Assembly: GCA_964605655.1 (NCBI GenBank)
Contig: CAZSDK010000017.1
Span: 1-64,000, forward strand
DNA from: JAKLIX01 sp964605655
Lineage (GTDB): Bacteria; Bacteroidota; Bacteroidia; Bacteroidales; CAIXZF01
DNA: 64,000 bases
Direction of reading: 5' to 3'
Each line of letters begins with the position of its first letter. Position 1 is the stretch's first letter. The notes under the pieces are model-generated. The model worked only from the letters and a program-made list of their open reading frames with translations, was not told where the DNA came from and made no database searches. Positions 53,795 to 62,124 of this stretch are shown here, one piece after another. Position numbers and translations under genes: made by a program.

Positions 53795-55426
53795 ATGGCA
53801 AAAGATATTAAATTCAATCTTGAGGCAAGAGAATCACTGAAAAAAGGCGTGGATGCCCTAAGTAACGCTGTGAAGGTGACCCTGGGCCCCAAAGGCCGTA
53901 ACGTCATCCTCGAGAAGACCTATGGAGCACCGGTGATTACCAAAGATGGTGTTACGGTAGCAAAGGAAATTGAACTGAAGAATCCGGTTGAGAACATGGG
54001 TGCCCAGATGGTGAAGGAAGTCGCTTCCAAAACCGCAGATGTTGCCGGCGACGGTACCACCACCGCCACCGTCCTGGCCCAGGCTATCATTACCACCGGA
54101 CTGAAGAATGTTACCGCCGGAGCCAACCCCATGGACCTGAAAAGAGGGATAGAAAAAGGAGTGGCCAAAGTGGTGGAACACCTGAGGAAACAATCGAAAA
54201 AAATTGGCGATGCCAACGAGAAAATCGAACAGGTAGCTGCTATCTCCGCTAACAACGATATGTTCATCGGTAAGATGATCGCTGAAGCCATGGCCAAGGT
54301 GAAGAAAGAAGGTGTGATCACCATTGAAGAAGCCAAAGGAACCGATACCACCGTGAAGCTTGTGGAAGGTATGCAGTTCGACAGGGGTTACATTTCACCC
54401 TATTTTGTGACGGACACCGAAAAAATGGAAGCCGTTTATGACAACCCTTACATCCTGATCTACGACAAGAAAGTGTCTATGATGAAGGACCTGCTACCCA
54501 TCCTGGAGAAGGTGGTGCAGAGCGGTCGCGCACTCATTATCATCTCTGAAGACTGTGAGGGTGAGGCCCTGGCAACTTTGGTGGTAAACAAAATCAGAGG
54601 TTCTTTGAAGATTGCCGCAGTGAAAGCGCCGGGTTTTGGTGACAGGAGAAAGGAAATGCTGGAAGATATCGCCATCCTGACCGGTGGTACGGTGATCTCG
54701 GAAGAAAGAGGTTATAAGCTTGAGAATGCCGATCTTTCTTACCTCGGACAGGCAGAGAAAGTATCGATCGACAAAGAAAACACTACCATTGTTGGTGGTA
54801 AAGGTGCCAAAGAGAATATCGAGGCCAGAGTAAAGCAGATCAAATCCCAGATCGAGACCACTACTTCCGACTATGACCGTGAGAAGCTCCAGGAGCGTCT
54901 TGCCAAACTTTCGGGTGGTGTCGCCGTGATCTATGTGGGTGCTGCCAGTGAGGTGGAAATGAAAGAGAAGAAAGACCGCTTTGATGACGCACTTCATGCT
55001 ACACGTGCTGCCGTTGAGGAAGGCATCGTTGCCGGAGGAGGCATTGCTTATATCCGTGCCCTTGAGTCGCTGAAAGATTTGAAGGGTGACAATGAAGATG
55101 AGGAGACAGGTATTGCCATTCTACGCAGATCCCTTGAGGAACCTCTTCGTCAGATCGTCGAGAACACCGGTGTTGAAGGATCCATCGTCGTTCAAAGGGT
55201 GAAGGAAGGGAAAGATGATTTTGGTTTCAATGCCAGGACTGAACAATACGAGAACCTCTTCGCTTCCGGTGTGATCGATCCTACCAAGGTTACCAGGGTA
55301 GCGCTCGAGAATGCTGCTTCTATTGCCGGAATGCTCTTAACGACTGAATGTGTGGTTACTGAAATCAAAGAAGAAAAACCCATGCCTATGCCCAACCCCG
55401 GAATGGGTGGAATGGACATGATGTAA
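53795..55426 (+). CDS. groEL: Chaperonin GroEL
   Basis: The 543-residue protein is a full-length GroEL: KVTLGPKGRNVILEK, the ATP-binding AGDGTTTATVLAQ, the apical-domain substrate site and the C-terminal Gly/Met tail MPMPNPGMGGMDMM. It refolds proteins in the cytoplasm in its double ring with GroES. It is the second gene of the groESL operon and is followed by a hairpin terminator. Nothing unusual was seen. Confidence 0.98.
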   Translation: MAKDIKFNLEARESLKKGVDALSNAVKVTLGPKGRNVILEKTYGAPVITKDGVTVAKEIELKNPVENMGAQMVKEVASKTADVAGDGTTTATVLAQAIITTGLKNVTAGANPMDLKRGIEKGVAKVVEHLRKQSKKIGDANEKIEQVAAISANNDMFIGKMIAEAMAKVKKEGVITIEEAKGTDTTVKLVEGMQFDRGYISPYFVTDTEKMEAVYDNPYILIYDKKVSMMKDLLPILEKVVQSGRALIIISEDCEGEALATLVVNKIRGSLKIAAVKAPGFGDRRKEMLEDIAILTGGTVISEERGYKLENADLSYLGQAEKVSIDKENTTIVGGKGAKENIEARVKQIKSQIETTTSDYDREKLQERLAKLSGGVAVIYVGAASEVEMKEKKDRFDDALHATRAAVEEGIVAGGGIAYIRALESLKDLKGDNEDEETGIAILRRSLEEPLRQIVENTGVEGSIVVQRVKEGKDDFGFNARTEQYENLFASGVIDPTKVTRVALENAASIAGMLLTTECVVTEIKEEKPMPMPNPGMGGMDMM

Positions 55427-55452
55427 GATCTCATTCAGCTTAAAGTACCATG

Positions 55453-55486
55453 GGGGCTGTCTCAAAAGTGAGGCAGCCTCTTTTAA
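55453..55486 (+). terminator. Probable terminator of groESL
   Basis: GGGGCTGTCTCA (55453-55464) pairs with TGAGGCAGCCTC (55469-55480) with G-U and mismatch tolerance around an AAAG loop, followed by TTTT. Confidence 0.75.
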
Positions 55487-55504
55487 TTTTAGATTGAGCC
55501 TTTC

Positions 55505-55665
55505 TGACTGCTTTCGGCAGGCAGGGAAAAGGGCGGCCCTGGGTTCTCGGCGAACAACCTAAGGGGAGCGGGCTGAGGTCGTGAGTGGAACACGAGCGAC
55601 CGAGGGAGCTTCCCAATTGCGACGCCAAGACGAGGCCATGCGGCCTGAGCAAAAACGAATGTGAT
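55505..55665. repeat. GC-rich structured intergenic element
   Basis: This stretch between groEL and the DUF4468 gene is clearly richer in G and C than the flanks and holds several small hairpins: TCGTG/CACGA (55579-55583 with 55591-55595), GGGA/TCCC (55604-55607 with 55611-55614) and AGGCC/GGCCT (55633-55637 with 55642-55646). A 70-codon open frame on the minus strand (55440-55652) has no recognisable protein character. It could be a dispersed intergenic repeat or a structured RNA; only one copy is in the window. Confidence 0.4.
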
Positions 55666-55735
55666 CGGAATAACTTAAAAGATTCAGGCTTATTTTTGGT
55701 GCAGTATTTGATATAACTGCCTATATTTTTCCGAT

Positions 55736-56287
55736 ATGAGATCCATTACATCCTTTCACCTGCTGTTGCTCCTCTTTGTCTCAACCGCAGTTACAGCCCA
55801 GGATACCATCAAACGGCCTGAGATTCCAGTTGATGAGGAATCCAGGCTGATCACCTACAAACAGGTCGTACAACAGTCCGGCACCCGTGACGAACTGTAC
55901 CTCAGGAGCATCGACTGGCTCAACAGTTTTTACAAGAATCCTGCTGAAGTGACCCGGACCCGTGACAGAGAAAACGGAATTTTAAAAGGCGTTGCCAGAT
56001 TCAAACTGTACTACATCGACAAGGATGGGATTAAAAACGAGACCAGTTTCTGCGAATATGATTTTACTCTTGAGTGTAAAGACGGAAGGTACCGCTATAC
56101 CCTCACCAATTTCTGCCTTAAAGAGACTTCCCGTAAACCCATCGAACGCTGGCTAAACCGCTCCGATCCTTCGTTCAACCCGCGCTGGGATGAATATTTG
56201 ACCCAGGTCGACGCTTTTGCCAAAGACTGGATCGCCAGGCTCGAAAAGGCCATGGCCCCCAAGATCAAGAAGGATGACTCCTGGTAA
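55736..56287 (+). CDS. DUF4468-type exported protein
   Basis: The 183-residue protein has a signal peptide (to about 22, STAVTAQ) and a DUF4468 domain with a predicted TBP-like fold: YLRSIDWLNSFYKNPAEVTRTRDRENGILKGVARFKL, then an alternating strand pattern (YDFTLECKDGRYRYTLTNFCL). Such proteins are common in Bacteroidetes, are exported and have no known reaction. The last 23 bases overlap the end of the convergent amidohydrolase gene. Confidence 0.75.
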   Translation: MRSITSFHLLLLLFVSTAVTAQDTIKRPEIPVDEESRLITYKQVVQQSGTRDELYLRSIDWLNSFYKNPAEVTRTRDRENGILKGVARFKLYYIDKDGIKNETSFCEYDFTLECKDGRYRYTLTNFCLKETSRKPIERWLNRSDPSFNPRWDEYLTQVDAFAKDWIARLEKAMAPKIKKDDSW

Positions 56288-57491
56288 GAGGTTTTATCCT
56301 GGTATGAGGTAACAATAAGAAATTCTCGGTATCACTATATTCAATAAGGTTGACCCCTGGGTATTTCCCTTTTTCAAAGCTTCCAGCCCAGGATTTTATC
56401 CCCAGGAAGTCCGCACCATTTAAAGTCGCCCATCGAATAAGGGTATCCAGCTCCATTCCCCTGAAAGTTCGCTGCAGTATTTTCATCTCTTCAAGAAGTG
56501 ATAAATAGGGATTGCTTGCAAAACTATCGGTCCCCAGGGTGATCCTGTTGTGATGACCAGCAAACAAACGAATATCAGGAAGCCGGTCCTCGATAAACAG
56601 GTTGGCTCCCGGACAGAAGCACCACCAGGCCCTGGAAAGCAAGCGGTCTGCAATGATCAGGTCCTCTTCCCTGCAACAGGTGTTATGTACGAAGAGGATG
56701 GGGTTTTCCTCCGGCAGGAATCCTGACAGATACGCCAACGGTCTCATCCCGGTTCCGGACCATGAAGTGATGGGGATGCCGAAATCTTCCAGCCTGGCCC
56801 TTACAGGTCCTGTCCCCTGATCAAAAAACAAAACCTCGTCCTCATTTTCAAGATGATGCAGGGTAGTGATGCCCCCATCGAACTGAAGATGGGCTTTCAC
56901 CAACAACCACAGTTCCCTCGACAAAGAATAGGTCGCATGAGGTGCCAAAGTGGCGTTGGCATTGGAATTCCAGCCTCTGATGAACTTCAGGTGGTCAATG
57001 CCCTTACTGAATCTTTCAATGGCCGTGTCGGGGTCTGAACCCAGCACCTCCACAAAGGAATGATAGTACAGGGAACTGTTTTCTTTGATCCAACGGTGTT
57101 CCGCTGAAGGAGCATGACTCACTATGTCACCCACAGCAACGATGCCCGAATCTACCATCTCCTTTTCCGCACTTTGCATGAAAAACTCCTGGTCCCTGGC
57201 CAGGTGGGGCGGCTCATGCCGGTAATGCTGCTGTATAATCCGGATGAACCGGTCGAGGCCGGTATGTCTTTCCATTCTTCCCTGCAGGTAAGAAAGTTCC
57301 AAATGGCAGTGGGTATTCACAAAACCAGGACAAAGTATTCCGTCAAAATGTTGAATATCAGAGATCTCCACATCAACTTTTTCCGGGTCCAACACCTCAA
57401 GCACCATGTCATGGTCATCAAGAATCAATATACCACGGAAAATAGGGTCGTCAGAAACCGGGAAAACCCATTCACCACTGAGCTTCTTCAT
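56265..57491 (-). CDS. Amidohydrolase-family deaminase
   Basis: The 408-residue enzyme has the metal-binding HxH of the amidohydrolase superfamily (His61, His63 in NTHCHLELSYL), a further His in LAPHATYSLS, HHLENEDE and the catalytic Asp in LGTDSFASNP. The layout is that of the S-adenosylhomocysteine/aminodeoxyfutalosine/chlorohydrolase-like deaminases. An aminodeoxyfutalosine deaminase role in menaquinone synthesis is possible, but no other Mqn gene is in the window. It is divergent from adenine deaminase at 57681, another member of the superfamily. Confidence 0.8.
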   Translation of the reverse strand: MKKLSGEWVFPVSDDPIFRGILILDDHDMVLEVLDPEKVDVEISDIQHFDGILCPGFVNTHCHLELSYLQGRMERHTGLDRFIRIIQQHYRHEPPHLARDQEFFMQSAEKEMVDSGIVAVGDIVSHAPSAEHRWIKENSSLYYHSFVEVLGSDPDTAIERFSKGIDHLKFIRGWNSNANATLAPHATYSLSRELWLLVKAHLQFDGGITTLHHLENEDEVLFFDQGTGPVRARLEDFGIPITSWSGTGMRPLAYLSGFLPEENPILFVHNTCCREEDLIIADRLLSRAWWCFCPGANLFIEDRLPDIRLFAGHHNRITLGTDSFASNPYLSLLEEMKILQRTFRGMELDTLIRWATLNGADFLGIKSWAGSFEKGKYPGVNLIEYSDTENFLLLPHTRIKPLTRSHPS

Positions 57492-57540
57492 AGTTGCGGC
57501 TATCTCATCTGTCTTAATACTTATCCCGGAATGCCATTAC

Positions 57541-57571
57541 TTGGTAAAATTAATGACACTCAGTACTTTTG
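57541..57571 (+). promoter_or_regulatory. Putative promoter of the adenine deaminase gene
   Basis: TTG at 57541-57543 and TACTTTTG at 57564-57571 are 20 bases apart, a good Bacteroidota -33/-7 match. The leader to 57681 is about 100 bases. Confidence 0.5.
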
Positions 57572-57680
57572 TAAAGGATTGTTCTCCAATTACCAGATTC
57601 GCTGTCATTCCTGAATAACCGGCTATAGGCCGTATTTTTCAGGCAATACAAAGGAATACCAAAACAAAGATACAACCAAC

Positions 57681-59318
57681 ATGGAGGAAACCATCAGATT
57701 ATCGGGGAATATTGTTGACGTGACTGAAGGCAGGATTTACCAGGGGACCCTGGTCATTTCAGCGGGACGGATCACTGAAATCATAGAGGAAAAAGTGCAG
57801 GAGAATCATTACCTGATCCCTGGTTTCATTGATTCACATGTGCACATTGAAAGTTCCATGCTGGTCCCTTCTGAATTTGCGAGGCTTGCCGTGGTCCATG
57901 GAACGGTCGCCTGTGTTTCTGATCCCCATGAGATAGCCAATGTGCTGGGAATTGAAGGGATACAGTTCATGATAGAAAACGGGAGTCAGGTCCCTTTTCA
58001 TTTCTTTTTTGGAGCCCCTTCCTGCGTGCCTGCTACTCCTTTCGAGACCAGCGGTTCACGACTAGGACCTGAAGAGACATCATTTCTTTTGTCGAAGCCC
58101 TATATCCATTATTTATCAGAAATGATGAACTTTCCGGGTGTGATCAGCAAAGATCCGGAGGTGATGGAAAAGATAGCCCTGGCAAAACGACATGGAAAGG
58201 TGATCGACGGCCATGCTCCCGGCCTCAGGGGGGACAGTCTCCTGCAATATGCCGGCCAGGGTATCACCACCGACCACGAGTGCTACCTGCTGGAAGAAGC
58301 ACTGGAAAAAGTGAAATCCGGGATGAAGATCCTGATCAGGGAAGGAAGTGCCGCAAAGAATTTCGATGAGCTGATCCCTTTGATGTCGATGCATTCCGAC
58401 TCGGTGATGCTCTGTTCTGATGATAAACACCCCGATGACCTGGTGAAGGGGCACATCAACCTGTTAGCACAGAGGGCCGTTCAGAAAGGATATGACAGAA
58501 TGAAAGTACTCAGAAGTTGTTCCCTGATCCCTGCACAACATTATCATCTTCCCATTGGTCTTTTAAGAAAGGGTGATCCGGCAAATGTGGTCATTGTAAA
58601 CAACTTAAATCAATTGGAGGTCATCTCCACCTGGATTCAGGGAAATAAAGTTGCGGAAAAGGGAAACTCACTGATTCCCTCCATTACCCCTGATACCCCG
58701 AACCGGTTTGTAGCGGAACCTGTTACCCCCGGCATGTTGGAAGTCCCGGCAGAAGGAAAAAAGATAAAAGTCATTGAGGCCTTCGACGGACAATTGATAA
58801 CCAAGGTTTTAATAACCGACGCCCTGATCAGGGAGAACCTGGTATTGCCAGATATTGACAGGGACATTCTCAAACTGTCGGTGATGAACCGTTATGAGTC
58901 ATCTGTGCCGGCCTTAGGTTTTGTAAAAGGCTTCGGATTGAAAAAAGGGGCACTTGCCTCCACTGTATCACACGACAGTCATAACCTGATTACTGTCGGC
59001 ACCTCCGATGAAGCGATGGCCCGTGCCATGAACCTGATTATTGAATCCAAGGGTGGAATCTCGGTCACTGATGGAGCTAACGACCTTGTTTTACCTCTTC
59101 CCGTTGCAGGGATCATGTCGCCTTATGACGGTTATGAGGTCGCCAGGTCATACCAAGGTCTGGACAAATTTGCCAGGATACTTGGATGTATACTTCAATC
59201 GCCATTTATGACCCTTTCCTTTATGGCACTACTGGTGATCCCATCATTAAAACTGAGTGACAAAGGATTATTTGACGGTTCTGTCTTCCGCTTTACAAGC
59301 TTGTTTGAAGAAAAATAA
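57681..59318 (+). CDS. ade: Adenine deaminase
   Basis: The 545-residue enzyme converts adenine to hypoxanthine and ammonia in purine salvage. Visible marks are the metal-binding HxH (His53, His55 in DSHVHIESSM), the conserved DPHEIANVLG segment, DGHAPGL, TTDHECY and CSDDKHPDDL, and the C-terminal domain with SHDSHNLITVGTSDEAM typical of Ade. Length and order of motifs are normal for the family. It may sit on its own transcript behind the promoter at 57541. Confidence 0.95.
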   Translation: MEETIRLSGNIVDVTEGRIYQGTLVISAGRITEIIEEKVQENHYLIPGFIDSHVHIESSMLVPSEFARLAVVHGTVACVSDPHEIANVLGIEGIQFMIENGSQVPFHFFFGAPSCVPATPFETSGSRLGPEETSFLLSKPYIHYLSEMMNFPGVISKDPEVMEKIALAKRHGKVIDGHAPGLRGDSLLQYAGQGITTDHECYLLEEALEKVKSGMKILIREGSAAKNFDELIPLMSMHSDSVMLCSDDKHPDDLVKGHINLLAQRAVQKGYDRMKVLRSCSLIPAQHYHLPIGLLRKGDPANVVIVNNLNQLEVISTWIQGNKVAEKGNSLIPSITPDTPNRFVAEPVTPGMLEVPAEGKKIKVIEAFDGQLITKVLITDALIRENLVLPDIDRDILKLSVMNRYESSVPALGFVKGFGLKKGALASTVSHDSHNLITVGTSDEAMARAMNLIIESKGGISVTDGANDLVLPLPVAGIMSPYDGYEVARSYQGLDKFARILGCILQSPFMTLSFMALLVIPSLKLSDKGLFDGSVFRFTSLFEEK

Positions 59319-59370
59319 CCTTTCGATAGAAAAAAATATATATATTTATTTCTTTGGTATATTTTTTTAT

Positions 59371-59378
59371 TATCTTTG
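59371..59378 (+). promoter_or_regulatory. -7 element (TATCTTTG) of the ArsR-type regulator gene
   Basis: TATCTTTG matches TAnnTTTG, 18 bases before the start at 59397, within a very AT-rich stretch. A TTTG at 59353-59356 is only 14 bases away, shorter than usual. Confidence 0.5.
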
Positions 59379-59396
59379 TAAAAAATTTTTACTGCT

Positions 59397-59696
59397 ATGG
59401 CAAAATTGGAACTAGATGTTGTAAAACTGGAGATGGCGGCCAACCGTCTCAGAGCTTTGGCTCACCCGATGAGAATTGCTGTGATTGAGTTATTGCAGGA
59501 GAAGGAAAAACTTAGCGTAACTGAAATTTACAAAAAATTGAAAATTGAACAAGCAGCTGCTTCTCATCACCTGAACATTTTAAAGGGCAAGGGAATACTC
59601 GCTTCAAAAAGAGACGGGAAAAAGATCTATTACTCTCTGAGGAGCAAATCATTGACCCAGATCATCGATTGCATCAACCGCTGCAATACCGAGTAG
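59397..59696 (+). CDS. ArsR-family winged-helix transcriptional regulator
   Basis: The 99-residue protein is a single winged helix-turn-helix: ANRLRALAHPMRIAVIELLQ, recognition region VTEIYKKLKIEQAAASHHLNILKGKGIL and wing KRDGKKIYYSL. It lacks the ELCVCDL metal site of ArsR/SmtB, and its only cysteines are at the end (CINRC), so its signal is probably not the usual metal. It has its own promoter-like sequence. It converges on the Ig-like lipoprotein gene with one base between stops. Confidence 0.9.
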   Translation: MAKLELDVVKLEMAANRLRALAHPMRIAVIELLQEKEKLSVTEIYKKLKIEQAAASHHLNILKGKGILASKRDGKKIYYSLRSKSLTQIIDCINRCNTE

Positions 59697-59697
59697 T

Positions 59698-61392
59698 TTA
59701 CCAGGCCCAACTTTCTTCTATCTCCCAATTCCCTCTGATTTTCAGAGTATTGGGGAAATTCAGCACCTCTTCAGGTTGAATTTCATGTTGATAATTCCCA
59801 CCATCCCAGTGGGAATTATCATTTTTATCGGCAACAGCCCGCAACCGGTAATCGCCGGGAACCAGGTATTTCAATTGCCAGGTCGATGACTGAAGGACCC
59901 TCTTCTCAAAAAGGACCTTATCCTTATCATTCATCAACTGTAACAGCACAGGTTCTTTCCTGTTGGTTGAAAAACGCAGCACCAGGGTCCCATAGTCCTC
60001 CTCTGACAGTGTATTCAGCTTCCAGACAATACTATCATTGGTTTGCCCGAGCCAGTCTTTCAGTTGACCTTTGGGCAGCACCAGGCTATAGTAGGTATTC
60101 TGTTTCCAGGGATACCGAATATTCAATCTCCTCAGGCTTTTGGGATCTGGTTCTGGTTTGATCTTCAAAGTATCCTTCCCCTCCACCAGTATGGGTCTGA
60201 GTCCGGAAGTATCTTTCAAGGGATAGGGCAAGGTGACAACTAGGTCCTGCTTCAGGTGAAGGGTCCCTGAGGCGTTGATTATGGGTTTGATCTTTCCTTT
60301 CGACAGCTCGTCTTTTTTGATAAGCACCCCCTTCCCGTAATATCTGAGGTCCAGGTTCAGCGTATCCGGTTTTTTCCCGCCATAATCGAGTAGCAGGTGT
60401 AATGAATCAGTGTACAGACCGGTCTGTACCCAACACCGCAGTGTATCTCTCTTTTCAGACCACTCTTCACGGCACCAGTCACCAGGAAGCCCCTGGGATG
60501 AAGCAATAGTGCGGAGTGTGGCTGTTTTCACCGGTCCGGAGAAGGGGATCATCAGCGAATAGGGCTTATCGAAGTAAGCCCTGAAAGACCTCAGAGTGGT
60601 GTCCTTTTGTTTGAAAAGGCGGACCTCCAAAGGGGTTACATCCATCGATACCTGAAGGCTGTCGGGAGCAAGGCTGTCCTTCACCTGCTTTACGGCCGGT
60701 CTGATGCTTTGTGGCGAGAATCCGATCTCTTCTGTCGGAAGGTCAGCTAATAAGTTGGCATTCAAGTCGATGCAGGCTATGACCTTGTATGAAGCTGAAG
60801 CGAGGTTCTCCAACCGGAAACTTCCGTTATCCTTTGTAAAGGCAATGTAAGCGGGCTTATCGGTCAGTTTAATGGAATCCCGGTCATCCCGGTACAACAT
60901 GACCAGTGCTTTGGGCACAGGTGACAAGTTCTCGGCTTTCAGCACCACTCCACTTAAAAATAACGAATCCAACTGAGGCCCGGTAGAAAAAATGTATCTG
61001 AAATCAACCATAGGGTTGTTCTCGGTAAAATCCTGAATGGCATTACCAAAAGTAAATGTATAAGTGGTGTTTTCTTTCAGGACCTCTTTCATAGTGATGA
61101 TGACGGATTTCCCTTTGACTTTGTACTCAGGAGGCTGCTCCAACGGAGGATTTATGATGATGTTCCGGCTTTCATCCTTCAGGATGACGTACTCATCGAA
61201 AGTCAGGATGATCGTGGGGTATTTGAATTGGGTGGTACCATTCTCCGGCACGGCACTTACCAGGACAGGAGGCTTGGTATCCTTCGGTCCTCCGGTTGGA
61301 GCAACGATATTGGCGCAGGATGAGGCCACCAGACACATCACAGGTATCGACCAGGATGTAAAGGAGTGAAGGGTGGTTTTTGCTTTGTTCAT
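59698..61392 (-). CDS. Ig-like (Big_5) domain lipoprotein
   Basis: The 564-residue protein has a lipobox (VASSCAN, Cys26) followed by PTGGPKDTKPPVLVSAVPENGTTQFKYPTIILTFDEYV, the start of a bacterial Ig-like domain of the Big_5 type (about 40-145), and then carboxypeptidase-like and further beta domains (LSGVVLKAENLSPVPKALVMLYRDD). The family is widespread in Bacteroidota as an outer-membrane or periplasmic lipoprotein of unknown function. A -7 element lies at 61415-61422. Confidence 0.8.
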   Translation of the reverse strand: MNKAKTTLHSFTSWSIPVMCLVASSCANIVAPTGGPKDTKPPVLVSAVPENGTTQFKYPTIILTFDEYVILKDESRNIIINPPLEQPPEYKVKGKSVIITMKEVLKENTTYTFTFGNAIQDFTENNPMVDFRYIFSTGPQLDSLFLSGVVLKAENLSPVPKALVMLYRDDRDSIKLTDKPAYIAFTKDNGSFRLENLASASYKVIACIDLNANLLADLPTEEIGFSPQSIRPAVKQVKDSLAPDSLQVSMDVTPLEVRLFKQKDTTLRSFRAYFDKPYSLMIPFSGPVKTATLRTIASSQGLPGDWCREEWSEKRDTLRCWVQTGLYTDSLHLLLDYGGKKPDTLNLDLRYYGKGVLIKKDELSKGKIKPIINASGTLHLKQDLVVTLPYPLKDTSGLRPILVEGKDTLKIKPEPDPKSLRRLNIRYPWKQNTYYSLVLPKGQLKDWLGQTNDSIVWKLNTLSEEDYGTLVLRFSTNRKEPVLLQLMNDKDKVLFEKRVLQSSTWQLKYLVPGDYRLRAVADKNDNSHWDGGNYQHEIQPEEVLNFPNTLKIRGNWEIEESWAW

Positions 61393-61414
61393 GTTCCGGG
61401 AGGGAAAGAGATCA

Positions 61415-61422
61415 CAAAGATA
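61415..61422 (-). promoter_or_regulatory. -7 element (TATCTTTG) of the Ig-like lipoprotein gene
   Basis: The reverse strand reads TATCTTTG, a TAnnTTTG match, 22 bases before the start at 61392. No -33 partner at the usual distance was found. Confidence 0.4.
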
Positions 61423-61494
61423 ATCCTCAATTCTTCATTTGACTTGCTACCAACTGCGAATCAGTTCGAAATTACAGTTCTTCCACCTGATAAA

Positions 61495-62118
61495 CTAAAC
61501 AGTTGGGGTTAACGCTTCAAACTGAAAACCTCTCGATAAGGCCCCTTCAATAAAACGAGGCAACAAGGAAAGGACTTTATCCCTGGCTTTCAAGCTGTCA
61601 TGAAAAACGTATATGTTTCCTTCCTGCATATTATTGATGCAGTGTTCAAGACATGACTCGACACTGCTGGCAGCGTGAAAGTCATAAGAAAGCACCGACC
61701 AGAGGACTACCTGGTAGTGATCTCTGAGGGCTTCAAGCTGAGATTTCCTTATTTTTCCGTAAGGTGGCCGGAAAAGCCTGGAATGAACCAGTTCCCCGCA
61801 TCTTTCCACATTTTCCAGGTATGCCGGAGTTTGCGTTTTCCATCCTTTCAGATGGTTATAAGTATGATTCCCGGTTTGATGTCCCTGTTTAATAATTTCC
61901 TGGTAAACAGGATAATGGTGAAACACATTCTCGCCTACACAGAAGAAGGTAGCTTTTATCTGAAAGGAGGATAAAATTTCCAATACAGGAAGCGTGACCT
62001 CTGGTATGGGTCCGTCATCAAAGGTGAGAAACAACTTCTTTTCAGGTGTGCCGACTCTGCATAAGACTTTGCCCTGGTACCAGGTATGAGCAATACGTGA
62101 TGTTTTGAAAAAAAACAT
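61495..62118 (-). CDS. Polysaccharide deacetylase (NodB-type)
   Basis: The 207-residue enzyme has the NodB motifs: TFDDGP (residues 32-37, catalytic Asp34 and metal Asp35), HTYNH (His85, His89) and RPPYG (117-121), then LWSVLSYDF and the final VFHDS. It removes acetyl groups from N-acetylglucosamine-containing polymers such as peptidoglycan or a surface glycan. No cleavable signal peptide is obvious. It starts 6 bases after the DUF2723 gene, so the two are probably co-transcribed. Confidence 0.92.
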   Translation of the reverse strand: MFFFKTSRIAHTWYQGKVLCRVGTPEKKLFLTFDDGPIPEVTLPVLEILSSFQIKATFFCVGENVFHHYPVYQEIIKQGHQTGNHTYNHLKGWKTQTPAYLENVERCGELVHSRLFRPPYGKIRKSQLEALRDHYQVVLWSVLSYDFHAASSVESCLEHCINNMQEGNIYVFHDSLKARDKVLSLLPRFIEGALSRGFQFEALTPTV

Positions 62119-62124
62119 TCGTGG

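Noticed and set aside
55440..55652. 70-codon minus-strand open frame downstream of groEL
   Set aside because: It covers the terminator and the GC-rich element and has no protein character.
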